Shown here: positions 16,966 to 24,486 of the stretch, one piece after another
How positions within the stretch are numbered: the stretch's first letter is position 1
How the letters are laid out: every line of letters begins with the position of its first letter
Assembly (NCBI GenBank): GCA_050290865.1
Contig: JBNKIW010000032.1
Span: 1 to 31,746, forward strand
Source of the DNA: JARRLC01 sp050290865
GTDB taxonomy: Bacteria; Pseudomonadota; Alphaproteobacteria; Rhizobiales; Rhodomicrobiaceae
Direction of reading: 5' to 3'
Length of the DNA stretch: 31,746 nt
Notes under the pieces: model-generated
Seen by the model: only the letters and a program-made list of their open reading frames with translations
Database searches by the model: none
Told to the model about the DNA's origin: nothing
Translations under genes and position numbers: made by a program

Positions 16966-18924
16966 ATGGCCAGTGATGCGCTACTCGAAGAAAAGCCGGA
17001 CCGTTCCATTTCACACTATCGCGAAATCCTGCTCCTGCCGCTTATCCTGCACCAGGGCGTGGAGGCGCTCCAGGCGGAGGAGGAACCCGAGGACATCGTC
17101 GAGGAACTCAAGGCGAAGTTGACCGCCAGCGGCAAATGGAAACATCTGCCTGAGCGCCTTGAACATCTTGGGGCGCTCGACCAGGATGCGTATCAAGAGT
17201 TTCTGTATTTCCACGGGTTCATTCAGGATTTTCTTTATGATATCCGCCCAGTGCAGGAGCAGAAGGCGGCCAGATCCACGGACCCATGGGCTCAGAACCT
17301 GTATGAACGTAAGGATCTGACCCAGCTCAAAATAAGCCTTGTTCCGGCCGGTGGACCGTACGAGAAGCAGACACTGTCTTGCGTGTTGGCGGTGGAGCGG
17401 ATGCAACTGCGCCTTTTTGCATCCGGTGTGGCAATCTTCATGGTCGAATTGTCCATGCCGCCGCGGCAGGCTGTCACCATTAATGGCAACACGTGTGAAG
17501 ATCTGAATCTCGATCATCTGCTGTCCTTGAGCAACGCCTTGCGCCGCGCCTACCCCCCCTATTTCACCTGCCGTCGGGGACTGCGGGAGTATCCCACTCT
17601 GCGACAATGGATTGGCACAACCGAATACCCGGCGGACGACCATGGCGCCGATGACTATCTGGGAGCTTTTCAGCGCGCGCCGGCCATCCCGCTTGCCCCA
17701 GTCTGGCAGCAGGCACTCGAACCGCTGACCCTACGCGGGGCACCGGGGGAGGCAGGATGGTCCTGGCATCAGATTCTCGACGACCGGATGCCGACGTTCC
17801 TGTATCTCGGCGCGCCAGGGGCGATGCAGTTCGCAGAACATGATTGGCAACGTATCTGCTTCGTGGATGAAGCAGGGAGCGGGGCGCCATATTCGCAGAG
17901 TTGGCTGGAGGGGTTTGAGCAACGCCACTGCTTTGATATGCATTGGATGAAGCCGCATTATGGTACGCGCTACCTCTTCGCCAGCCATGCCTTCGCAGCG
18001 GTGGGCACAACCGATGCAAATGAGCCGGAGGACTTTTTTCCAACATATGTGCAGCACCATTTCCGGCGGCAGTATTTCCAGATGGGCTTCCTGAACTACT
18101 TCCAGTTCGCCGCACTGCTCGCCCTGTCGTCATGGTCATCTGAAGCGGTCAAGGCGTTCAGCGTCCACGGCCAGACAGAGATCTTCCGCAACGTCATGCG
18201 TGATTTTGAGCGCCGCTTCCTCGCCTTCATGCAGCGTTGTTGGTTCACGAACGTATCGAACCAGCTCCAGGCACGCGAGATGTACGCCCGCTGGCGGAAG
18301 GAAATCGGTACGGAGGAGTTGTACCAGGAGGTCGCCAAACAACTGGGCGATGCATGGCAGGTGCTCGACGCCGAGGAGCAGGCGACCCAGGCCGAGGCCA
18401 CCATGAAACTCACCGTCATCGCCACCCTGGCAGCGGCGGTGGGCCTGCCCGCTGCGTGGCTGGCGCTGTTTGGCGACATGTTCCTCCAGCCGTTCAGGAC
18501 GGGGCGCTGGTGGGACGGTGCCGCGATCGCACTGGTCACCATCGGCGCGACCGCGTTGCTGGCCCTGATAGTGTCCTACTTCACGGACGGTGCTGCCAAA
18601 CCCGCGAAGCGCAGCTCCAGCCCGCAATTCCGTCTGCTGGGACGGATGCTTTGGGCGTTGTCGGCCGTTGGAGCGGTAACTGCCCTGGCCCTGCTTGGCG
18701 AGCAGGCCGTCGCCGGGCGGGTGGCCTGGGGTGCGCTTGCGATGACCGGTCTGGGAGTGACGGGCTTGATGGCTGCGGTCTATCCGCGAGAGTTTGACGG
18801 CGAGGGACACTGGCTGGCCAGGACAGCGCGATGCCTGCGCGCGAAGTGGTGGCGCTGGGCAGTGCCTGCGTCACTTGCAGCCGGTGGAGCAGCGTGGACA
18901 CTCCTTGGTCTTTGCTACAGCTGA
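16966..18924 (+). CDS. CorA-like membrane protein, candidate type III effector
   Basis: A 652-residue protein. Residues 1-400 form a soluble domain of unknown type (EILLLPLILHQG, YFHGFIQDFLYD). A long helical region (about 410-478) leads into residues 478-507, where EATMKLTVIATLAAAVGLPA resembles the stalk helix and first membrane helix of CorA Mg channels; the GMN filter is not conserved. Four more membrane helices follow at about 519-540, 561-580, 586-607 and 629-652, against two in true CorA. CorA-like proteins are known partners of type III-B CRISPR systems and are proposed to open on a nucleotide signal such as SAM-AMP. The gene ends exactly where leader 1 begins, tying it to the CRISPR locus. 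The function is inferred; the link to the nearby CD-NTase is an alternative. Confidence 0.7.
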   Translation: MASDALLEEKPDRSISHYREILLLPLILHQGVEALQAEEEPEDIVEELKAKLTASGKWKHLPERLEHLGALDQDAYQEFLYFHGFIQDFLYDIRPVQEQKAARSTDPWAQNLYERKDLTQLKISLVPAGGPYEKQTLSCVLAVERMQLRLFASGVAIFMVELSMPPRQAVTINGNTCEDLNLDHLLSLSNALRRAYPPYFTCRRGLREYPTLRQWIGTTEYPADDHGADDYLGAFQRAPAIPLAPVWQQALEPLTLRGAPGEAGWSWHQILDDRMPTFLYLGAPGAMQFAEHDWQRICFVDEAGSGAPYSQSWLEGFEQRHCFDMHWMKPHYGTRYLFASHAFAAVGTTDANEPEDFFPTYVQHHFRRQYFQMGFLNYFQFAALLALSSWSSEAVKAFSVHGQTEIFRNVMRDFERRFLAFMQRCWFTNVSNQLQAREMYARWRKEIGTEELYQEVAKQLGDAWQVLDAEEQATQAEATMKLTVIATLAAAVGLPAAWLALFGDMFLQPFRTGRWWDGAAIALVTIGATALLALIVSYFTDGAAKPAKRSSSPQFRLLGRMLWALSAVGAVTALALLGEQAVAGRVAWGALAMTGLGVTGLMAAVYPREFDGEGHWLARTARCLRAKWWRWAVPASLAAGGAAWTLLGLCYS

Positions 18925-19066
18925 CCCAGTGGAAAAATAACGCTATGTTAAACATAAATAATTTTCGTCAGTATGCGAAATATGCCGAATCTGGCTCCAA
19001 AAGCACACCACCCAGTGGAAAACGGCTTCGGGAATCGTTGCTTGACAGGAAGTTCTGGATGGGGGA
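18924..19066 (+). promoter_or_regulatory. CRISPR leader 1
   Basis: A 143-bp leader directly before array 1. It is near-identical to leader 2 in the first 33 bases and in the last 57 (one mismatch), and diverged between. It contains CCCAGTGGAAAA twice (18925-18936 and 19011-19022, 86 bases apart), a palindrome TATGTT-A-AACATA (18944-18956) and TTGACA (19042-19047). It begins at the last base of the CorA-like stop codon. It probably drives array transcription and directs spacer insertion. Confidence 0.85.
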
Positions 19067-19307
19067 GGCTGAGCCGTCGGCGCAGAACGCCGCCGATGGA
19101 AACCATGCGCGGCGACATACCTTCGTCCGATACGGGCTGAGCCGTCGGCGCAGAACGCCGCCGATGGAAACTTTTTGACCGGTTCCAATACCACGTATTC
19201 TTGGCTGAGCCGTCGGCGCAGAACGCCGCCGATGGAAACTAGCCATCAGCATTGTTACAATCTGCTTGCGGGCTGAGCCGTCGGCGCAGAACGCCGTCGA
19301 TGGTTTC
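19067..19307 (+). CRISPR. CRISPR array 1 (4 repeats, 3 spacers)
   Basis: Four 37-bp repeats at 19067-19103, 19135-19171, 19203-19239 and 19271-19307, with three spacers of exactly 31 bases. The repeat begins GGCTGAGCCGTCGG and ends CGCCGATGGAAAC, and can fold through TCGGCG/CGCCGA, as expected for Cas6 cleavage. The last copy is degenerate (a T in the stem and TTTC at the 3' end), which marks the leader-distal end and confirms rightward orientation. The same repeat is used by array 2. The protospacers are unknown. Confidence 0.97.
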
Positions 19308-19328
19308 CGGATGCTGCACTGGAAAGAG

Positions 19329-19357
19329 TTGCGGACAAGATGGTTTTCGTCATAATT
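19329..19357 (+). promoter_or_regulatory. Candidate promoter of the effector operon
   Basis: TTGCGG (19329-19334), a 17-base gap and ATAATT (19352-19357) sit between the end of array 1 and cas10. The match to sigma70 boxes is moderate. A perfect palindrome lies downstream of it. Confidence 0.35.
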
Positions 19358-19411
19358 CAGATTGAGGGGCGCGGCTGTTCCGCCTGCCTCCGCATACCCG
19401 TACCGGCAGTC

Positions 19412-19425
19412 AGAACGATCGTTCT
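19412..19425. promoter_or_regulatory. Perfect 14-bp palindrome before cas10
   Basis: AGAACGATCGTTCT is fully self-complementary and lies 47 bases before the cas10 start, downstream of the candidate promoter. This is a good position for a repressor operator. It does not fit the spacing of the alphaproteobacterial LexA box, so the regulator is unknown. Confidence 0.5.
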
Positions 19426-19472
19426 TTCAGAACATTTCACGCGTTGTTTCGTGAGGCGTAACGGGGCAATAA

Positions 19473-21212
19473 ATGAGCAAGTATTACTTGCGTGTGGAGG
19501 GGATCAATCTCTCCCAGATTTTCGACGATACGCAGGACCTTTCCACCATCCGCGGCAGCTCACTGATGCTGCTCGGCGTGATCGACAAAATCGGGTCGAA
19601 GCTCGCAGCCTACGCCCGCCGCAATCGGGATGGCACCGGCAGGCCAGAGCGCATTATGTCGGGTGCGTCCATCGGGTTATGGCGCATTGAGGCAGCCGAT
19701 GAGAAAGCCGCGGAAAGAGTGGCCGGTGCCGTCCGTGAATGGCTCGGGCAGGGAGCGGAGATGCCGGGCGAAATGCGCACCGCGCTGGATGCTGCGAAGT
19801 TTGCGACCTTTGCGGTCGATATCGTTCCGGATGACGGCAATCCTGACAATTTCATCGAAGCCCGCGAAACGCTCATGGCGCACAACCGGTGGCGCCAGAT
19901 GCAGGAGCCCTCGTTCATTTATCCCAGTCCTCCGGCCCCGCTCCCAGGGAGGGCGGACAAGCGGGTTTGCGAACTCGACCTGAAGCGTCCGGCGCTGGCG
20001 GACACGAAAGCGATAAAGGGGGAGCGCCAGGCTGTCAGTCAATCGGTTTACGCGCGGCGTGGATATGGCCTGAAGCAGAAGTTCGGGTTCTACCGGGAGG
20101 AAGTCGAGGAGCGCGGGCAGCTCCAGCTTCCTGGCGCAATTCCGCGGGGCGGCGGCGCCCGGCCCTTTCCGATGCATTTCGCTTCGATTGCCGAACCGAA
20201 ATTTCCGCGCCTGAAGCCGTCGCTACAAAGCAAGATTGCCGTGTTCTACGCTGACGGCAACAAGTTCACGCAAACGATCGACCGGCTCATCGGCGATACC
20301 TCGGCGGCGGGCCTCGGCCGGGATGCAGCAGCGCGGCAAAAAGCGTTGAACGAAAAGCTGAAAGACTTTCGCCGCGATTTCCTCTGGCGTCTTCTCCACA
20401 CGCTGCTTGCGGAAAAAGCTGTTGGAGCGCCGGACGAGGGCGAAATCGAGGAGCGTGCCGAGCACTGCAAAGGGGCGGCCGCCGAGGACGTGGTCCGCAT
20501 CGAAACGCTGCTCTGGGGTGGCGACGAGTTCCTGTTCGCCCTTCCAGCGCGCCTCGGGTGGCGGATAGCGCAGCTGTTTTTCGATACCGCCAACGGCAAA
20601 GACAGCGACGTCGCCACCGTGGGCCGGACATTGCCACGCCCCGAGCCGTGGAGCCTTGGTGGCACGCAGCTCCGCCACGCCGCTGCGCTCGTGTTCTGCC
20701 ACCATAACGCCCCCATCGCCCGCATCCGCCAACTGGCGAAAGAAGGGCTTGCGGAGTTCGCCAAGGATTGCGACCGGGAGCGCGACCTGCTCATGCCGCT
20801 GGCGCTGGAGTCGTTCGATCACATCGGCGCGGACCTTGACCATTTCTGGAATCTGCGCTGTCCGAAGGGTTTGAAACCCGAGCATCTGGTCATCCCAGGC
20901 GAGGCGCTGGCCCCGATCCAGGAGGCTGCGGCTTTTCTGGCGGCTCCGGACCCGGCAACAGAATTGGAGCCGTTCGCCCGCCGTCGGCTGAAAGCGCTCG
21001 CGCGCATACTTCACAGTGCGGAGGGCATACACCGCGAGAGTTATAAAGCGATGTTGGAGGAGCAGAAGGGTTATTTCGACGCCACATCGCCCGCGGCCGC
21101 GGTCCAATTGATGGCTCCAGGCGCTTCCGATGAAGCGGTGAAGCAGGCTGCACTCATCTACCACCTTGAAGAGCTATGGGATTATCTGATCCCGCTGAAG
21201 GAGGGCGCATGA
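19473..21212 (+). CDS. cas10: Cas10-like subunit, HD-less, with GGDEF palm
   Basis: A 579-residue large subunit of a type III interference complex. Residues 1-145 form a first palm-like domain (YLRVEGINLSQIFDDTQDLS, then IRGSSLMLL). The second palm spans about 253-360 with YADGNKF (Asp261) and WGGDEF (Gly349-Phe353). Cas10 normally has GGDD; here it is GGDE, as in diguanylate cyclases, with the carboxylates kept, so cyclase activity is plausible. No N-terminal HD nuclease and no clear zinc cysteine cluster is present, so ssDNA cleavage by this protein is unlikely. The C-terminal 150 residues are helical like Cas10 domain D4/Cas11. It opens a four-gene operon with an ATGA overlap to the next gene. 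Interference may rely on RNA cutting by RAMPs plus nucleotide signalling. Confidence 0.88.
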   Translation: MSKYYLRVEGINLSQIFDDTQDLSTIRGSSLMLLGVIDKIGSKLAAYARRNRDGTGRPERIMSGASIGLWRIEAADEKAAERVAGAVREWLGQGAEMPGEMRTALDAAKFATFAVDIVPDDGNPDNFIEARETLMAHNRWRQMQEPSFIYPSPPAPLPGRADKRVCELDLKRPALADTKAIKGERQAVSQSVYARRGYGLKQKFGFYREEVEERGQLQLPGAIPRGGGARPFPMHFASIAEPKFPRLKPSLQSKIAVFYADGNKFTQTIDRLIGDTSAAGLGRDAAARQKALNEKLKDFRRDFLWRLLHTLLAEKAVGAPDEGEIEERAEHCKGAAAEDVVRIETLLWGGDEFLFALPARLGWRIAQLFFDTANGKDSDVATVGRTLPRPEPWSLGGTQLRHAAALVFCHHNAPIARIRQLAKEGLAEFAKDCDRERDLLMPLALESFDHIGADLDHFWNLRCPKGLKPEHLVIPGEALAPIQEAAAFLAAPDPATELEPFARRRLKALARILHSAEGIHRESYKAMLEEQKGYFDATSPAAAVQLMAPGASDEAVKQAALIYHLEELWDYLIPLKEGA

Positions 21213-22987
21213 TGCTCTCCACCTTGCCCCTCACGATAACGGTTCAGGGACCGGTTCTAACGCGCGCCACAGCAATTGGCGGTTTCGGAGTGGATGCACC
21301 TGCAGCACGGCTCGATGACGGCACGCCCTATCTGGCGGGCAGCCACATCCTCGGTAAGGTGCGTCACGTCCTGCTGTCTCTGCTGGAGGCCCAGGGCGCC
21401 GCCAAGGCTGCAGGGCCGGTTCCATCTGATTTTCTGGAGAAATGGTTCGGCGGTACGGGCGACGAGGCCGAGGGATACACCAAGCGTCGCCGCCTCTTCA
21501 TCTCTGACCTGAAAGCCGCTGCCGGTGGTAATGCCGATGGCACCAGGACGCGCATCGCCATCGATAATGATCGCGATGCTGCCGAAGAGGGCGCCCTGCA
21601 AACGCTGGAAATGCCCTATCGTAGCGGTGAGCCCATCGCATTCACCGGTGAGGTCCACCTTCTCGGCCCCGCCAGTGACCGTGCGGCAATGGCTGCGGCT
21701 CTGCGCGCAGGATTGAACTGGATTAGCCAGGTTGGAGGATTGCGGACCATCGGCTTCGGGCGTGTGCTGAATGCTGACCTGGGGGCCACGAGCGCAAGAG
21801 TAGCGAAGGTGCTGCCGCCGCCCGCCACTGGCACCAAGCTCCTCCGCCTCGCTCTCCGCTTTCACGATCCCGTGTGTATCGCCGAAACGCGGAACAGCGG
21901 AAACACGTTTACCACCAGCGACGCCGTGCCGGGCGGAGTTATCAAGGGCGCCATCGCCAATCTGATTGCCGCGGCCGAAGGCAACCAGCCCGGTACCGCC
22001 GTAACGAGCGGCTTGGCATTTCCGAAGCTCAGTCAGCATTTCTCGAAATTGCGGTTCAGCCATCTGTTCCCAGCCCCGATGGAACATCCGGTACGTCCGT
22101 CACGCTGGTCGCGCTCGCTCGTCGTCGACACAGACGGCAATTTCCACGATGCGGCGCTTTGGGAGAAGCCCAAGCTGCTCAATGGCCACGCCCCCACCTT
22201 CTGCCATGATTGGAAAGGCAAGCATTACGCGACGGCGAATGGCCTTGTCGGGTGGCCGCATGTTAAACGCACTCTGCGCGTGCGCACGGCAATCAATTTC
22301 GACGAGTTGCGCGCAGAAGAAGAAGCCTTGTTCGCGTATGAGATGCTCGCTGTCAGCGACCATGTGTGGCTGGGGGAAATAGGACTGGAGGATGTTCCTG
22401 ACGCCGACCACAATGCCCTGATAAGCGAGTTGTCCGCGATACTGGCGCGCGGCTTGCCGGGCATCGGCCGCAGCCAGTCGTTCGCGACGCTGGCACAGGA
22501 TAGTTGGGCGTCGGCAGCACGGTCCGTCCCTCTTGCCCCAAACGCCGATCTGTTCACCATCATACTGCAAACGCCAGCGTTGCTGCGCGCCCCCGGGATT
22601 CACGAGCCCGCCCTTCACGATCCCGCCGAGGGTTATCAGCGGAGCATACATGATCTCAGCGGCGGCACACTGAAATACGTTCGCCATTTCGCGACTGAAC
22701 GCTTGTCGGGCGCGAGCTTCATGGCCAACCGCTACTGGAAGAACCGTGAGTATAAACCCTGGCTACTGACCGAGCCGGGCACTGTCTTCGTTGTGGAAGC
22801 GATCGGCAACGCGAGTGACAAACTCACCGAATTCGCAACCAAAGGCCTCGGCCTACCCCAGAATGTACGCGCGTTTTATGGATTGACTGGCGCCGACGAA
22901 GCGGGGCTTTGGAATCAATGTCCGTTTATCAGTCAGAACGGCTTCGGCGAAGTGGCAATTGCCGGCTTTGTGAGGGCTAAGGCATGA
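21209..22987 (+). CDS. Two-domain RAMP protein (Cas7-like + Csx10/Cas5-like)
   Basis: A 592-residue RAMP protein for the crRNA-binding backbone. The N-terminal domain has the RAMP entry motif LAGSHILGKVRHVL (42-55), an IDNDRDAAEEGALQT thumb-like segment (118-132) and a glycine-rich loop GGLRTIGFGRV (176-186), as in Cas7. A second domain starts near 210 with VPGGVIKGAIANLI (240-253). It ends in a Csx10-like region with a late EPGTVFVVEAIG strand and a FISQNGFGEVAIA glycine loop. It may be the Cas5-type subunit fused to a Cas7. The start at 21209 follows AAGGAGG (21198-21204) and overlaps the cas10 stop as ATGA; the next codon is also ATG. The subunit assignment is by motif only. Confidence 0.78.
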   Translation: MMLSTLPLTITVQGPVLTRATAIGGFGVDAPAARLDDGTPYLAGSHILGKVRHVLLSLLEAQGAAKAAGPVPSDFLEKWFGGTGDEAEGYTKRRRLFISDLKAAAGGNADGTRTRIAIDNDRDAAEEGALQTLEMPYRSGEPIAFTGEVHLLGPASDRAAMAAALRAGLNWISQVGGLRTIGFGRVLNADLGATSARVAKVLPPPATGTKLLRLALRFHDPVCIAETRNSGNTFTTSDAVPGGVIKGAIANLIAAAEGNQPGTAVTSGLAFPKLSQHFSKLRFSHLFPAPMEHPVRPSRWSRSLVVDTDGNFHDAALWEKPKLLNGHAPTFCHDWKGKHYATANGLVGWPHVKRTLRVRTAINFDELRAEEEALFAYEMLAVSDHVWLGEIGLEDVPDADHNALISELSAILARGLPGIGRSQSFATLAQDSWASAARSVPLAPNADLFTIILQTPALLRAPGIHEPALHDPAEGYQRSIHDLSGGTLKYVRHFATERLSGASFMANRYWKNREYKPWLLTEPGTVFVVEAIGNASDKLTEFATKGLGLPQNVRAFYGLTGADEAGLWNQCPFISQNGFGEVAIAGFVRAKA

Positions 22988-24486
22988 CGGCGATTAATCG
23001 TTGGCTCATATGCGGGACGTTGACGGCAAATTCCCCGCTGCAAATCCGGACTGGCGAACCGGAAGAAGGTAGCGGCACCGCGGGAGAGGCCAAGATCTGG
23101 GCGATCGAAACGGATTTCGGAGGGCGCCCGTATATCCCCGGCTCCAGCCTGAAAGGCGCGGTTCGCAGCAACCTCGAAATAGCACTTGGGGCTGCAGCGC
23201 AGTCTTGTTTGTCCCGGCTTCTTGGCGACGGTTCCGCGGGCCGTTCTTCTGGAATGCCGTTGGGCGGCAGGGCCGAATTTTGGGACTGTCATCTGTCCCC
23301 GCGAAGTCCAGCACAGGATCTTTGCACGACGTTCACTCAGACGCGCGTAGATCGCCCAACCTGCACAGCTGACGATGCCAGTCTGCGCACCAGCCGCGCC
23401 ACCATGCCCGGGACCGTGTTCGAGGTGGGCGTGATGGTGGAGCGCGCCAGCCTCGACGATGTCGCTCTGCTCGTGGCGGGCCTGAAGGTTTTCGATGGCA
23501 ATGGCACGGCATTGGGGGGCGGAACGGGCGTAGGGCGCGGTATCTGTGAATTCGCCGGCCTCCGGGTCTGCCGCATGGATGCCGCTGACATTGTAAAGTG
23601 GATGAACGCAGAGACAATCGTTGGTTGGAAAACCGCCATCGAAAATCACCCGCTTAGTTCTGGCGAGCACGCCACCCTCGATCAGAAGGTGCAGGAACTG
23701 CTCAAACAAATCAGCCGTCCCGCGGAGATCGTGGCGAGGTTGCGCATCACGTTCGACAGCCCATTCCTCGTTGCCGATGCCACCAAGCAGAGAAACGGCA
23801 GGTCTCGTGAGGGGGAGGAGGTCGATCTGGAACCGCTGCGGAAACCGGGAACGGAGGAGGTGATCCTTCCCGGTTCTTCCCTCCATGGTGTCATCAGCGC
23901 GCAGGCTGGGCGAATATTCCGAACGGTTTTCTGTGGAGCCGCGCCGACCACCAAGGCCTCAGCAATCGAAACGGTGTTCGAGGAAGTGTTTGGCAAGACC
24001 GGCTGGAAAGGCGCTCTGACAGTTGGAGATTTCGAGCCAATCGGCCATGCTAACATCCCTCGCCAGGACTTGGTCGCCATCGACCGCCCTACTGGTGGCT
24101 CCGCGGACAAGGCAAAATTCGCAATTGCGGCGGCGCAAGGACCGGCGTTTGAAGGCGTGGTGCGGCTGCGCATTGACTTCCCGGGTACACGGCCGTTCAG
24201 CGCGGCGGCGCTTGGTCTCCTCTGCCTCGTCTGGCGTGACGCTGTCGAAGGTGACAGCACCGGCGGATACGGCAGCAGAAAAGGTTTCGGGCGCTGCTGC
24301 TTCTCCGTCGTAAGCATTGGACGGGCACCGCTAGAGTATCTTCGAAAGATGCTGGGAAAGTCGGTGCCCAGCCCCGATCAATGGCTGGCTTCAAACGAAG
24401 AATTCAGAGTGGTGGTGAAGGCCGCTGTTGAAGCGTTCAGAACGGCCGCGAGGACCGGCGCTGCCAGGGACAGGAAGGCGTCATGA
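22984..24486 (+). CDS. Cas7-Cas7 tandem fusion (Csm3-like)
   Basis: A 500-residue protein made of two Csm3/Cmr4-type Cas7 domains. Domain 1 has YIPGSSLKGAVR (50-61), VDRPTC (122-127) and a GGGTGVGRG loop (178-186). Domain 2 repeats the order: ILPGSSLHG (294-302), AIDRPTGGSADKAKF (365-379) and GGYGSRKGFGR (427-437). Each Cas7 repeat would hold one crRNA segment and could cut target RNA every 6 bases; the Asp that does this in Csm3 appears as Glu in GEAKIW of domain 1 and in the GEEVD stretch of domain 2, so activity is uncertain. It is coupled to both neighbours by ATGA overlaps. Fusion of Cas7 units is known from III-D/III-E-type lineages. Confidence 0.85.
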   Translation: MTAINRWLICGTLTANSPLQIRTGEPEEGSGTAGEAKIWAIETDFGGRPYIPGSSLKGAVRSNLEIALGAAAQSCLSRLLGDGSAGRSSGMPLGGRAEFWDCHLSPRSPAQDLCTTFTQTRVDRPTCTADDASLRTSRATMPGTVFEVGVMVERASLDDVALLVAGLKVFDGNGTALGGGTGVGRGICEFAGLRVCRMDAADIVKWMNAETIVGWKTAIENHPLSSGEHATLDQKVQELLKQISRPAEIVARLRITFDSPFLVADATKQRNGRSREGEEVDLEPLRKPGTEEVILPGSSLHGVISAQAGRIFRTVFCGAAPTTKASAIETVFEEVFGKTGWKGALTVGDFEPIGHANIPRQDLVAIDRPTGGSADKAKFAIAAAQGPAFEGVVRLRIDFPGTRPFSAAALGLLCLVWRDAVEGDSTGGYGSRKGFGRCCFSVVSIGRAPLEYLRKMLGKSVPSPDQWLASNEEFRVVVKAAVEAFRTAARTGAARDRKAS

